This document shows positions 9,276-18,945 of a stretch of DNA of 64,000 nt, piece after piece (position 1 is the stretch's first letter; every line of letters begins with the position of its first letter). Source of the stretch: Pseudomonas sp. CFBP13508 (lineage in GTDB: Bacteria; Pseudomonadota; Gammaproteobacteria; Pseudomonadales; Pseudomonadaceae); the NCBI RefSeq assembly GCF_005233515.1, contig NZ_QFZZ01000002.1:186001-250000 (forward strand). Direction: 5' to 3'. A program made the position numbers and the translations under genes. A model generated the notes under the pieces. That model was not told the origin of the DNA, made no database searches, and was given only the letters and a program-made list of their open reading frames with translations.

Positions 9276-9914
9276 ATGCTTTCCAATTACCTGGGCGAAT
9301 TTCTCGCATTGGCGACCATCCACTTTCTCGCCGTGGTGGCGCCCGGTCCGGACTTCGCCGTGACCATCCGCCAGAGCGTGCGCTTCGGCCGGCTCGTCGG
9401 CATCTGCACTGCGCTGGGCATCGGCGCGGGAATCTCCGTGCACGTGCTGTATACCCTGCTCGGCGTCGGCGCCTTGATGCACACCACGCCGTGGCTGCTG
9501 ACTGTGGCCAAAGTGGTCGGTGGGGCTTACATCCTCTATCTGGGCGTCAGCCTGATCCGCAGCAAACCCAAGAGCAGCGTCGAAGGCGAAAAAACCGCCG
9601 ATGAGCCACTGGTTGAACAGTCACTGTTCAAGGCATTCAGCACCGGTTTTCTGACCAACGCGACCAACCCCAAGGCCACGCTGTTTTTCCTGGCCATCTT
9701 CACCACGATCATCAGTGCCAGCACACCGCTGCAGATCCAGGCGTTCTATGGTTTGTGGATGTGCTTCGTCAACGCGCTGTGGTTCGTGATCGTCGCGCTG
9801 TTTTTCTCCAGCAACAAAGTGCGCCTGCTGTTCATGCGCCTTGGACACTGGTTCGAGCGCAGCATGGGCGTCATCCTCATTCTATTTGCCGGACGCCTGA
9901 TGCTGTCGATGTAA
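9276..9914 (+). CDS. LysE/RhtB-family amino acid exporter
   Basis: 212 residues with about six membrane helices. The family fingerprint near the N-terminus (VVAPGPDFAVTIRQS) and the mid-protein TGFLTNATNPKATLFFLAIF are present. LysE/RhtB proteins export amino acids or analogues across the inner membrane using the proton gradient. It starts one base after the oxygenase stop, with GGAGC as ribosome site inside the oxygenase end, so the oxygenase product is a plausible cargo. A clear terminator follows. Confidence 0.92.
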   Translation: MLSNYLGEFLALATIHFLAVVAPGPDFAVTIRQSVRFGRLVGICTALGIGAGISVHVLYTLLGVGALMHTTPWLLTVAKVVGGAYILYLGVSLIRSKPKSSVEGEKTADEPLVEQSLFKAFSTGFLTNATNPKATLFFLAIFTTIISASTPLQIQAFYGLWMCFVNALWFVIVALFFSSNKVRLLFMRLGHWFERSMGVILILFAGRLMLSM

Positions 9915-9921
9915 CTCGCAC

Positions 9922-9957
9922 AAAAAAAGTCCCGGCATCAGTTGCCGGGATTTTTTC
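9922..9957 (+). terminator. Rho-independent terminator after the LysE gene
   Basis: Stem TCCCGGCA / TGCCGGGA (9930-9950) with an A-run before and six T after. Confidence 0.9.
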
Positions 9958-10101
9958 ATTTGTGCGCCTCTTTTGCATTTCTGTGCGACAGATCAAGTTT
10001 GTGACTCCCTCTTCACCTGCTCATGGTGGTAGGTTGCAAAATGTTTCTGCCGCAAGCGTCAGACATATTCTCCCAATCTCTAGCAAAGGAATGCCTGTTA
10101 C

Positions 10102-11841
10102 ATGGTCTTTTCCCTGAAAAAACTGGCCGCTGCCACGCTCGTCATGGCCAGCCTCACCGCGTTTACCAGCGCCGCACAAGCCAACATCACTGCCGAGCAA
10201 AGTGCAGCGATTCTGAAATCCTTCGATGGCAAGAACCTGACGGACTTCCGTAGCTTCCTTGGCAGCCTGGCGAAAAGTGATCTGGCCAAGACGGATAAGC
10301 TCAACCCGTCCATCAGCGCCTTTCTCGACAACAAGACCCTGAACGCCGAACAGCAGAATGAAATTCATCGCTTGCTGGGCATTTATACCCGCGTGAAATA
10401 TGGCAGGGCCGCGCTGGAAACCCTGCGCCAACTCGTCGAGATCCCGACCTTCCGCAAGGACGGCGTGGAGCAACACGACAACCCGGAATTCATCAAGATT
10501 GCCGGCGAGATCCAGAAACTCGCCGAATCTTTCGGTCTGAAATTCCGCAATGTCGATAACCGTGTCTACGAAATTTCTCTGGAAGGCAAAGGCGACGAAG
10601 TCGTCGGTATTCACGCGCACGCCGATGTGGTGCCGGTGACGCCGGAAAACTGGGTGCTGAAGGACGGCACCAAACTCGACCCGTTCAAAGTCACGCTGAT
10701 CGGTGATCGCATGTACGGCCGAGGCACTGAAGACGACAAGAACGCGATCGTCGTAGCGCTGTATGCCATGAAAGTGATCAAGGACGAGAAACTGCCCCTG
10801 GCGCGCAACTTCAAGTTGCTGGTCGACACCACCGAAGAAACCAGCGGCGACGCCATTCCTTATTACTTCGAACGCAACCCGACGCCGAACTACAACATGG
10901 CGCTGGACGGCGGTTATCCGGTGGTGATCGCCGAAAAAGGTTACGGCACCGTCATGGCCAACTTTGCCAAACGCAAAGCTGAAGGCACCGGCGCGGAAAT
11001 CGTTTCGATGACTGGCGGCAAAGCGACCAACCAGATCCCATCGGCTTCGGTGGTCACACTGGTAACCGACAAGCCAGCCGAGCTCGCCGCCAGTCTGCAA
11101 AAAGCCGGCGACGCTTATGCCAAGGCCAACGGCAGCGACTTCGAAGTCGCGGCGAAGGTTGATGGCAAGGACGTCAAACTGACCGTTACCGGCGTTTCTG
11201 CGCACTCCTCCGAGCCTGAGTCCGGCGTCAACCCGGTCGCGCGCATGTTGAGTTTCCTCAACAGCCTGAACGGCCAAATCGCGCTCAAGCACAACCAGTT
11301 CACCGACGCGGCGCGCTATGCCGATGACAACTGGGGCCTGGATTATCTGGGCAAAAAACTTGGCGTTGGCTTCTCTGATTCGTTCATGGGACCACTGACC
11401 ACCTCGCTGACCTACGTCGGTGAGGATGACAAAACCTTCAAGCTGGCGGTGAATCTGCGCGTACCGAAGGGCAAGTCTCCGGAAAAGCTCAAGGCCGAGA
11501 TCGCAGAAAAACTCGACGCCTGGAGCAAAAAGACTGACGTCGCGGTAGCCTTCGACTATTCAGTGGCTGAACCGATGTATCGCAACCCCGAGGGTGAGTG
11601 GGTCAAGGCGCTGCTTGCCGTAGCCAGCGAAAACCTCGGCATGAAGTCGCAATTTGGTACTTCCGCTGGCGCGACTTCGGTTCACGAATTGCCGAACGGC
11701 GTGCAATTCGGCCTGGCGCGACCTGAGGCCAAATACACCGGCCACACCGATGGCGAATTCAAAACCGTCGACCAGTTCCTGCTGGATCTGCAGATCGTCA
11801 CGGAAATGATGGGGCGTGTCGGGCAGTTGCCGAAGCTTTGA
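10102..11841 (+). CDS. Exported M20-family dipeptidase
   Basis: 579 residues with a Sec signal peptide (about 1-28, ending SAAQA). The M20 metallopeptidase core is complete: metal histidine in HAHADVVP, GRGTEDDK with the bridging Asp, DTTEETSG with the catalytic and metal Glu pair, the lid-domain motif GVSAHSSEPESG, and a C-terminal histidine in YTGHTDGEF. It should cleave di- or short peptides in the periplasm using two zinc ions. The start at 10102 follows AAAGGA. It is a single gene, convergent with the MATE gene across a shared terminator. Confidence 0.88.
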   Translation: MVFSLKKLAAATLVMASLTAFTSAAQANITAEQSAAILKSFDGKNLTDFRSFLGSLAKSDLAKTDKLNPSISAFLDNKTLNAEQQNEIHRLLGIYTRVKYGRAALETLRQLVEIPTFRKDGVEQHDNPEFIKIAGEIQKLAESFGLKFRNVDNRVYEISLEGKGDEVVGIHAHADVVPVTPENWVLKDGTKLDPFKVTLIGDRMYGRGTEDDKNAIVVALYAMKVIKDEKLPLARNFKLLVDTTEETSGDAIPYYFERNPTPNYNMALDGGYPVVIAEKGYGTVMANFAKRKAEGTGAEIVSMTGGKATNQIPSASVVTLVTDKPAELAASLQKAGDAYAKANGSDFEVAAKVDGKDVKLTVTGVSAHSSEPESGVNPVARMLSFLNSLNGQIALKHNQFTDAARYADDNWGLDYLGKKLGVGFSDSFMGPLTTSLTYVGEDDKTFKLAVNLRVPKGKSPEKLKAEIAEKLDAWSKKTDVAVAFDYSVAEPMYRNPEGEWVKALLAVASENLGMKSQFGTSAGATSVHELPNGVQFGLARPEAKYTGHTDGEFKTVDQFLLDLQIVTEMMGRVGQLPKL

Positions 11842-11863
11842 ATATCGGTTCAACCCGGTGGTA

Positions 11864-11900
11864 AAGAAAGGCCCGAGGGTATGCACCCTCGGGCCTTTTC
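11864..11900. terminator. Bidirectional terminator between dipeptidase and MATE genes
   Basis: Stem AAAGGCCCGAGGG / CCCTCGGGCCTTT with a six-base loop; the A- and T-rich flanks let it serve both convergent genes. Confidence 0.88.
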
Positions 11901-11902
11901 GT

Positions 11903-13264
11903 TCATTGCGTGACCGTGGTCGCTTCCCGGCTGCGGTGGACGAAGCGCCATCCCATCAACACCGTCGCCAACGTTAACGCAGTGATGAGCCCTGCCCATA
12001 TCCCTTGCGGCCCCCAGCCCATACCAAATGCCATCAGGCATCCCAACGGTAGACCTATTCCCCAGTAACAGAAAATCGCCAGCCACATGGGGATTCGCGT
12101 GTCCTGCAAACCGCGCAACGCTCCCGCCGCGAGCATCTGCATGCCATCTGGGAACTGCAAAGCCGCAGCGTAGAGGAGCAGCGTCGAGGCCAGCGCGGTG
12201 ACCGCGAGATCCGAGCTGTACCAGCCGGCAATCATCTGATTGCCCAAAAGCATGGCCAACATCGAAAAACTCTGGGCGACAACAACGATGACACAACCCG
12301 CATACGCCGCCCGCCGCACCGCCCTGAAGTCGCCTCGGCCCAGCGCGTGACCGACCCGCACGGTTGTCGCCTCGGCGACGGCGACCGGAATCATGAAACA
12401 CAGCTGCGCGAGATTGACTGCGATCTGATGCGCCGCGAGAAAGGTCGAACCGAGTCGGCCGATGAGTAACGAGGTAACGATGAAAAGACTGCCCTGGGTC
12501 AGAATCGCAATACCGATTGGCATTCCGACCTTCAGCAAATCGAGGATGCCAGCGCGACACGGCAGATCAAACCGGGAAAACAGCTGCAAATGCGCCAACC
12601 GTTTGCCGCGCCACAGGTAACAGGCGAACAGCAGCGCCTGCAGCCACATCAACGATGCCGAGGCAATGCCCAGGCCTTGAGCACCCAGTTCCGGAAACCC
12701 AAGCTTGCCGTTGGTCAGCACGTAACCCATTGGCGCCAGCAACAGCAACCCACCAAAACTTAGAATCATGGTCGGGCGCATCCAGTGCATTCCTTCGCAC
12801 AGATAACGCATGCAGAAAAACAGCGTCAGCGCCGGACTGCCCCATCGCACGGCGTGCAAAAAGTCTCGTGCGCCGGGAATCATTTGCGGCGCAATTCCTG
12901 CCGGCGCCAGTAATGCCGGCGCGAGGCTGAGAAAAGCGAACATCACGCCCCCCATGAACAGCGCCAACCAGAGTGCCTGGCGGAACACCGGACCGATCTC
13001 GCTTATTCGATCCGCGCCGTGCAAACGTGCGACCGAAGCGGTCAGCGCAATCAGCGTACCGATCGGCACCAGCATCGGCAGCCACAACAAGGCAGTGCCC
13101 AAAGTCACCGCCGCCAGGGTATCGGTGCCATGGTTGCCGGCGATCAGGTTATCAACGAAGGCGATAAGCCCGGCACTGACATGCCCGATGACCAACGGCA
13201 ACGCCAGCCAGGCGGTGGCCCGTATTTCTCGCAAAGCATCAACAGTGGCAGTTTTTTGAAACAT
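11903..13264 (-). CDS. MATE-family multidrug efflux transporter (NorM/PmpM-like)
   Basis: 453 residues with about twelve membrane helices in two pseudo-symmetric halves, including VIGHVSAGLIAFVDNLIAGNHGTD in the first half and the family-typical GxxxALRGLQDTRIPM stretch in the second. MATE pumps expel cationic drugs and dyes in exchange for H+ or Na+. It resembles P. aeruginosa PmpM in length and N-terminus, but I do not assign the symbol without an alignment. The 204 bases upstream hold the tRNA terminator and no other gene. Confidence 0.9.
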   Translation of the reverse strand: MFQKTATVDALREIRATAWLALPLVIGHVSAGLIAFVDNLIAGNHGTDTLAAVTLGTALLWLPMLVPIGTLIALTASVARLHGADRISEIGPVFRQALWLALFMGGVMFAFLSLAPALLAPAGIAPQMIPGARDFLHAVRWGSPALTLFFCMRYLCEGMHWMRPTMILSFGGLLLLAPMGYVLTNGKLGFPELGAQGLGIASASLMWLQALLFACYLWRGKRLAHLQLFSRFDLPCRAGILDLLKVGMPIGIAILTQGSLFIVTSLLIGRLGSTFLAAHQIAVNLAQLCFMIPVAVAEATTVRVGHALGRGDFRAVRRAAYAGCVIVVVAQSFSMLAMLLGNQMIAGWYSSDLAVTALASTLLLYAAALQFPDGMQMLAAGALRGLQDTRIPMWLAIFCYWGIGLPLGCLMAFGMGWGPQGIWAGLITALTLATVLMGWRFVHRSREATTVTQ

Positions 13265-13433
13265 TGAATGAGATCCTCAGAATCGACTGGCCGATGCTGG
13301 CGTCATAGCCAGGAACGGCGTCGTTATCTCAGAATTGCCCATGCGCTGGCTGTCGGCTGCTTCCGAGTTTCACGGGATCGCTGTAGGAAAGTTGTAACAG
13401 AGCGCGGCAGGTACAAAACGCGCACAAACAAAA

Positions 13434-13461
13434 ACGCCGATCATCACTGATCGGCGTTTTT
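13434..13461 (-). terminator. Terminator of the tRNA operon
   Basis: Stem AACGCCGATCA / TGATCGGCGTT with flanking A- and T-runs, just past the last tRNA-Gly on the minus strand. Confidence 0.85.
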
Positions 13462-13468
13462 ATGAAAT

Positions 13469-13544
<76 letters not shown>

Positions 13545-13547
13545 AAA

Positions 13548-13623
13548 TGGCGTCCCCTAGGGGACTCGAACCCCTGTTACCGCCGTGAAAGGGCGGTGTC
13601 CTAGGCCACTAGACGAAGGGGAC
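13548..13623 (-). tRNA. tRNA-Glu (TTC), copy A
   Basis: 76 nt with an encoded CCA. Acceptor GTCCCCT pairs with AGGGGAC, and the anticodon loop CTTTCAC between CCGCC/GGCGG gives anticodon TTC. Three bases separate it from tRNA-Gly A. Confidence 0.97.
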
Positions 13624-13727
13624 ACGCTACCCGGAACACATGGTGTGTGTTTCGGTGTCCAGATCCGCATCCGAAGACTTGGTTCTGGTTTCACTCAGCA
13701 CCGCCCGAAAGCACTGCTGTTTAAAAT

Positions 13728-13803
<76 letters not shown>

Positions 13804-13805
13804 AT

Positions 13806-13881
13806 TGGCGTCCCCTAGGGGACTCGAACCCCTGTTACCGCCGTGAAAGGGCGGTGTCCTAGGCCACTAGACGAAGGGGAC
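13806..13881 (-). tRNA. tRNA-Glu (TTC), copy B
   Basis: First gene of the Glu-Gly-Glu-Gly transcript; same sequence as copy A, two bases from tRNA-Gly B. Confidence 0.97.
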
Positions 13882-13942
13882 ACACTACAACATTCACTCC
13901 CTGCCGCGTTTCGCTGTGTGCTTTACGCTGCAAGTGGCGCGC

Positions 13943-13971
13943 ATTCTATGGATGGATTGAGGGGTCGTCAA
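13943..13971 (-). promoter_or_regulatory. Sigma-70 promoter of the tRNA operon
   Basis: Read on the minus strand: TTGACG (13971-13966), exactly 17 bases, TAGAAT (13948-13943). The bases after the -10 are GCGCGCC, a GC-rich discriminator of the type seen at stringently controlled stable-RNA promoters. The first tRNA begins about 60 bases downstream. Confidence 0.85.
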
Positions 13972-14252
13972 CCCCCTGATATAAATTTATTTAAATCAAT
14001 GACTTCGACCTGGATTACGGGCCGCGTAGGGCTTTTCCGTCGTCCGAAACCTGACGCCTATATTCCGCCACTCGCCAAGACGTTATAGTCACCGCACAGT
14101 GATGGCAATCTGCACATCAAGCGCCAGCATTCATCTATACAGCCGGCGGCCGATACAGATTGCAGCAGCCGATCAAACCCGTCGAGCGGCGCTAGGCGCG
14201 TAAATGCCCAGCCACTACACTCGCATGCGAACCCTATAAAGAGGTCTTACCG
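13972..14252. other. Gap between the tRNA promoter and the next gene
   Basis: About 280 bases. It starts with an AT-rich patch (TATAAATTTATTTAAAT, 13980-13996) that could be an UP element for the tRNA promoter. The rest holds the leader of the plus-strand gene at 14253; I see no further gene or repeat. Confidence 0.5.
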
Positions 14253-15023
14253 GTGACACCACTCATGATCACCCTGCTAGTCGTAGCCGGGATCGCAATT
14301 CTGATCGCCATTGGCTACATGAACCATGTGGTGGAAAACAACAAACTGGAGAAGGCCCGCACCAAAGTCGAACTCAACGACCGCCTGCGCCGATGCGGCG
14401 AACTGACCGAAACCTTCCCTGGCCAGTTCATGACCCCGGCGCTGAAACTGCTGCTGACCCGCCTGGAACTCAACGTCTGCCAGCGCCTGCTCAATCTGGA
14501 AAAGACCAGCGCAACCACCAAGGCCCGGATCACCGAACTCAGCGCCCTCGTTGCCCAGGGCGAATCGATCCCGGTGAACAACCCGCCCGCGCCGATCCTG
14601 ACCGAAGCCAAGGCCAAAGACGTGCGCTTCCTCCTCGAAGCCCTGCACGGCCAGATCACCCGCGCCGCCCACGACGGTTTCCTGCCTCCGAACGAAGCCA
14701 AACAATGGATTCGCGAAGTGCGCCATATCCTCGTGCTGCTGCACATCGAATTCTTCAACAACCTCGGCCAACAGTCCCTGCAACAAAACCAACCCGGCCA
14801 GGCCCGCCTCGCCTTCGAACGCGGCGTGCAATATCTGCGCAAACAGCAGGATCCGCAGATGTATGCCGAGCAACTGCAATATCTGGAAAAACTCCTCGCC
14901 CGAGCCAACGCCCAGGTCATGGACAAGATCGCCCCGGTGGAAGGTGAAGAAAACCAACTGACCGCCGGCTTGAAAGATGCCGAAGCGGATGCCGACTGGA
15001 AGAAGAAAGTGATTTACGACTGA
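14253..15023 (+). CDS. Membrane-anchored conserved protein of unknown function
   Basis: 256 residues starting with GTG at 14253, after AAAGAGGT. One N-terminal membrane helix (about 4-24) is followed by a largely helical, charged cytoplasmic body with a short TPR-like segment (QNQPGQARLAFERGVQYLRK). I know the family only as a conserved Pseudomonas protein located next to these tRNA genes; no enzymatic motif is visible. A terminator lies 20 bases after the stop. Confidence 0.75.
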   Translation: MTPLMITLLVVAGIAILIAIGYMNHVVENNKLEKARTKVELNDRLRRCGELTETFPGQFMTPALKLLLTRLELNVCQRLLNLEKTSATTKARITELSALVAQGESIPVNNPPAPILTEAKAKDVRFLLEALHGQITRAAHDGFLPPNEAKQWIREVRHILVLLHIEFFNNLGQQSLQQNQPGQARLAFERGVQYLRKQQDPQMYAEQLQYLEKLLARANAQVMDKIAPVEGEENQLTAGLKDAEADADWKKKVIYD

Positions 15024-15042
15024 GTCGCGAATGCTGGGGAGA

Positions 15043-15070
15043 AAAGCCACCGTTATTGGTGGCTTTTTTG
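15043..15070 (+). terminator. Rho-independent terminator
   Basis: Stem AAAGCCACC / GGTGGCTTT with a five-base loop and a T6 tail. Confidence 0.88.
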
Positions 15071-15099
15071 TGGGCGACTTGGAAGAGAATGTGAATTGA

Positions 15100-15278
15100 A
15101 GACCGCTTTCGCGAGCAGGCTCACTCCCACATTGGGAAGCAGTGTTCTCAGGTAAAAATCGGTCGGCTGTCAGGCCGCCTTCGCTGGCAAGTCAGCTCCC
15201 ACAGAACAGCAAAAGCAAACCCGGGCCATCCCCACGCGGCGAAGCCGAGAGCCTGGCCGGCCCAAAGGTCGCCAAGGC
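15100..15278. repeat. REP elements and a fragment of the long repeat
   Basis: Contains TTCGCGAGCAGGCTCACTCCCACA at about 15108, a variant CTTCGCTGGCAAGTCAGCTCCCACA at about 15178, then GCCGGCCCAAAGGTCGCCAAGG, which resembles the right end of the long repeats at 6337 and 24633. It fills the space between the preceding terminator and the chemoreceptor stop codon. Confidence 0.7.
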
Positions 15279-17246
15279 TCAAAGCCGAAAATGCCCAACC
15301 ATCGAGCGTAACTCCCCCCCCAACTGCGCCAGCTCAACACTCGAAGCCGCATTCCCGCGCATGGCCACGGAAGAGTGATCCGCACTCGCACGAATCTGCG
15401 TGACACTGCGATTGATCTCCTCCGCCACCGAACTCTGCTCCTCCGCCGCCGCCGCGATCTGCTGATTCATCTGCTGAATCATCGACACCGCCGCCGCAAT
15501 ACTCCCCAGCGCACTTTCGGTCTGCAACGCATCACTGACCGCCAGCTTCACCAGTTCACCACTGCTGCGGATCTGCTGCACCGACGACTGCGCCGCCGCC
15601 CGCAAGGCACTCACCAAGCGTTCGATCTCCTCGGTTGACTGTTGCGTACGCCGCGCAAGTGCGCGGACTTCATCGGCCACCACGGCAAATCCCCTGCCCT
15701 GCTCGCCGGCCCGCGCCGCTTCGATCGCCGCGTTCAGCGCCAACAGATTGGTCTGCTCGGCCACGCTCTTGATCACCTCCAGCACCGTGCCGATATTCTG
15801 AATCTCGGCGCTGAGGCTCTCGATGCTGGAACTGGCCGAGGTCGCTGAATCCGCCAACTGCTCGATCCGCGCCATGCTTTGGCGCACCACCTGCTGTCCG
15901 CTCTCGACCTTGTCATCCGCCGTCTGCGCCGCCAGCGCCGCCTCTTCGGCATTGCGCGCAACGTCATGCACGGTGGCGGTCATCTGGTTCATGGCCGTGG
16001 CGACCTGCTCGGTTTCCTCCTTCTGGCTGTTGACCTCCAGATTGGTCTGCTCGGTCACCGCCGACAGTGCTTGCGCGGAACCGGCCAAGCGCTCGATCCC
16101 CGACTGCAAGCCGCTGACAATCGTGCCGAGACCGGCAGCCATCTGCTGCATCGCCAACATCAGCTGGCCCATTTCATCACGGCGTGTCACCTCGACCTTT
16201 GCCGTGAGATCACCCGCAGCAATCTGCTGCGCCACACGAATCACACTGCGCAACGGTGCCACGATCAGACGCGTGATCACCCATGCAGCGAGCAATCCGA
16301 CCAACAAGGCCAGCGCCGAAGAACCAATGATCAATACGGTGTTCTTTTTCAGCTCCGTCTGCATCGATGCGTCTTCGGCGACATAGGCTTGATTGACCCG
16401 GTCCACCACCTGCGCAGCACGCTGATGCAATTGGTCATAAACCGTTTTCTCTTGCGCCAGCAAACCGGTGTACTCCGCCAGTTTCTCGTTGAATCCGGCG
16501 ATATGCCCCGAGACTTCATTGAGCACAGTCAGATAGCCCTCATCCTTGACCGTGCTTTTCAACGCCTCGGCCTGCTCCTGCGCTTGCGCGGCCTGCTCGA
16601 TGTTGCCTTGCCCGGCATTGTCGGAATCGCCCTTGCGGCTTTGGTCCAGCCGCACCCGCGCTTCGTTCATCGCCTGCAGCATAAGTCGCGAGACCTGACT
16701 GACCTGATTCGCCTGTTCGATGAACTGGGCGCCGTCCTTGCCCTCGGTGTCTTTCAACGTATAAGCGCCATCATCGGCCAGCCCGCTCTGCAACACGTCG
16801 AGGTTATTGGCCACGCTGGACACCGACCAACTGGCCATCTCCAGCGCAAGGTCCTTGGCCTGGCTCAGCGAGACGAACTCATCGAAGGCCTTGCGATACG
16901 CGCCCAGGGCTTGCTCGACATCGCTCATCACCGGCACATTGGCCGGGGAATGTGCCTTGAGCTCGCCGGCAAGAACAATCAGCCCATCGACGCCTTCGCG
17001 CAAGGCATCGGCGGTCTTCGGATTGCCGCGCAGCGCGTACTCCTGCTCGAGCAGGCGCACCTTGAGCAGGCCGCTGTTGAGCGCGGACATCTGCTTCAAG
17101 CCGTCGAAACGCAGACTGATGGTTTGCAGCGACCAGACGCCGATCGCCGCGACCAGTGCAGTCAGCAGCAAGACCAGCACGAATCCGATACCCAGTTTTT
17201 TCGCCATACCGAGGTTGGCAAAACGTCCTTGCACGGCCGAAATCAT
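15279..17246 (-). CDS. Methyl-accepting chemotaxis protein with HBM-type sensor domain
   Basis: 655 residues from the ATG at 17246 (GGGGA upstream). Order: membrane helix (about 18-40), a long all-helical periplasmic region of about 240 residues, a second membrane helix (about 285-305), HAMP (about 305-360) and the signalling domain, whose tip [18 protein letters not shown]...[13 protein letters not shown] is canonical. The length and helical pattern of the periplasmic region fit the helical bimodular (HBM) family, known in P. putida McpS to bind TCA-cycle intermediates. The ligand here is not known. Confidence 0.9.
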   Translation of the reverse strand: MISAVQGRFANLGMAKKLGIGFVLVLLLTALVAAIGVWSLQTISLRFDGLKQMSALNSGLLKVRLLEQEYALRGNPKTADALREGVDGLIVLAGELKAHSPANVPVMSDVEQALGAYRKAFDEFVSLSQAKDLALEMASWSVSSVANNLDVLQSGLADDGAYTLKDTEGKDGAQFIEQANQVSQVSRLMLQAMNEARVRLDQSRKGDSDNAGQGNIEQAAQAQEQAEALKSTVKDEGYLTVLNEVSGHIAGFNEKLAEYTGLLAQEKTVYDQLHQRAAQVVDRVNQAYVAEDASMQTELKKNTVLIIGSSALALLVGLLAAWVITRLIVAPLRSVIRVAQQIAAGDLTAKVEVTRRDEMGQLMLAMQQMAAGLGTIVSGLQSGIERLAGSAQALSAVTEQTNLEVNSQKEETEQVATAMNQMTATVHDVARNAEEAALAAQTADDKVESGQQVVRQSMARIEQLADSATSASSSIESLSAEIQNIGTVLEVIKSVAEQTNLLALNAAIEAARAGEQGRGFAVVADEVRALARRTQQSTEEIERLVSALRAAAQSSVQQIRSSGELVKLAVSDALQTESALGSIAAAVSMIQQMNQQIAAAAEEQSSVAEEINRSVTQIRASADHSSVAMRGNAASSVELAQLGGELRSMVGHFRL

Positions 17247-17354
17247 TGCGCGTAGTCCCCTGCCAAAGTCTGTGAACGAAGATTCGCAACGGGCTCGAAC
17301 CAGCACAAGACTCTGGCGTCGGAATAATGGCAAAAAGCTACGCCCGCGTCGTTT

Positions 17355-18755
17355 TCAGAATGCTTGAGGTCGATCCGCGCAAGTATTGCGAAAAAACTGC
17401 CGAGCCCGAGGGTCGCAGGCACAGGCCACATTGATGCGCTGCCAGTCACCGCACTCACCGCTGGGACTGAAGGCGTCCGCTGCTGATAACTCCAGCCCGC
17501 AACGCTGGGCCTGCCTGCGCACCGACGTCTGATCCTTCAACCGTGCACGCGCCCAGATGAAAAGCCCGCCAACCGGCTTGCCGAACACTTCCCACTCGGC
17601 ATCTTCCAGAGCCTGCAAGGCCGCCGCGCGATCGGCATTCAAGCGCTGGCGCTGGCGCTGCACCAGTTTGCGATAGGCGCCGGTCGCCATCAGCCTGGCC
17701 AGCACCGCTTCGGCCAGCCTCGAACAGCCCAGGCCGCTGATCATCTTGACCTCAGCCAGCCGCGTCAGCAGCTCGCTGTCCGCCAGGACAAAACCGACCC
17801 GCAACGAACTGCTCAGTGTCTTGGAGAAGCTGCCCACATAAGCGACCCGTCCCTCATGATCCAGCGCTGCCAGCCGCGTACCGTTGCCAGTGTGCAGATC
17901 AGCATAGACGTCATCTTCGATCACGCGCAGGTCGTAGATCTTGCTCAACTGCACGATGCGCTGGGCAACGGCGGGCGTCAGGCAACTGCCGGTGGGATTG
18001 TGGTGATGACTGCCGATGAACAAGGCAGCGGGACGAAACTGACGCAGCACCGACTCGAGCATTTCGGTGTCCGGCCCGCTCGGCGTGCGACGAACTTCGA
18101 GCATGCGTACGCCGTGCAGACGCAGCAGGTCAAACAACGGTGCATATCCGGGCGTTTCCACCACCACGCAATCGCCGGCCTTGAACAGGGTGCGCACGAT
18201 CAGATCCAGCGCATGACTGGCACCGCTGGTGCTCATCACCCGGGTACTGCAGGCGTCGATATTCAGCAGTTTGAGGCGCTTGGCAATCTGCTCGCGCAAC
18301 GCTGGCAGCCCCAGCGGCGAGCTGTAATTGAACAGACTCGCCATGTCGGTGCGTGCCACCTCGCGCAACGCGTAGCTGAGGTCGTCGGGCTCGCGCCAGC
18401 TCGACGGCAGGCTTCCCTGGCCCAATATCAAGCGATTCGTTGAGGCGTTCACCTCATCACACCATGCCTGGCGACCCTCGAACGTTGCCAGTTCCGAGTC
18501 CGCTTCGCGCAACGACGGCGCGGCCGCGACGATGAATCCGGCGCCCTGACGCGCAGTCAACACACCTTGCGAAACCAGGCGCTCGCAGGCTTCGACGACG
18601 CACGACTGGCTGAGCAGATTACCCCGGGCGATTTGCCGTACGGAGGGCAACCGGGTGGCCGGCGGGATACCGCTTTGCACGATCCAGTCAGTCATTCCAT
18701 CGACAATCTGCTGCACGACCGGCACCATTGCCTGTCGGTCAATTCTCAGTTCCAT
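17355..18755 (-). CDS. MocR-type (GntR/aminotransferase) transcriptional regulator
   Basis: 466 residues. A GntR winged helix-turn-helix (about 5-75, with PATRLPSVRQIARGNLLSQS) is fused to a fold-type I aminotransferase-like domain (about 100-460). The PLP-binding lysine is visible in YVGSFSKTLSSSLRVG, with the upstream NPTG motif. MocR proteins sense PLP or amino-acid ligands and usually regulate a divergent or nearby gene. The ATG at 18755 begins the HTH; upstream open frame is not conserved-looking. The neighbours (chemoreceptor downstream, SDR upstream on the same strand) do not identify the target. Confidence 0.9.
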   Translation of the reverse strand: MELRIDRQAMVPVVQQIVDGMTDWIVQSGIPPATRLPSVRQIARGNLLSQSCVVEACERLVSQGVLTARQGAGFIVAAAPSLREADSELATFEGRQAWCDEVNASTNRLILGQGSLPSSWREPDDLSYALREVARTDMASLFNYSSPLGLPALREQIAKRLKLLNIDACSTRVMSTSGASHALDLIVRTLFKAGDCVVVETPGYAPLFDLLRLHGVRMLEVRRTPSGPDTEMLESVLRQFRPAALFIGSHHHNPTGSCLTPAVAQRIVQLSKIYDLRVIEDDVYADLHTGNGTRLAALDHEGRVAYVGSFSKTLSSSLRVGFVLADSELLTRLAEVKMISGLGCSRLAEAVLARLMATGAYRKLVQRQRQRLNADRAAALQALEDAEWEVFGKPVGGLFIWARARLKDQTSVRRQAQRCGLELSAADAFSPSGECGDWQRINVACACDPRARQFFRNTCADRPQAF

Positions 18756-18900
18756 GAGCTCGCAAACTCCTGTCAGTTTTGCTGGCAGCAGTAAATCACA
18801 GCCGCGCCGCCGAGGCTGTGCGACAACGCCGCCAAATGCGGCAGTTCTAACGGTTTGATACACATTGTTTAACTGTATTCACATCCCAGGACGCGAGACG

Positions 18901-18932
18901 CAAAAAAGCCCGCACGCAGGCGGGCTCTTTGT
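18901..18932 (-). terminator. Terminator after the SDR gene
   Basis: Stem AAAGCCCGC / GCGGGCTCTTT with A-run on the plus strand, which reads as a T-run on the minus strand. Confidence 0.8.
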
Positions 18933-18945
18933 ATAACGACAACAT

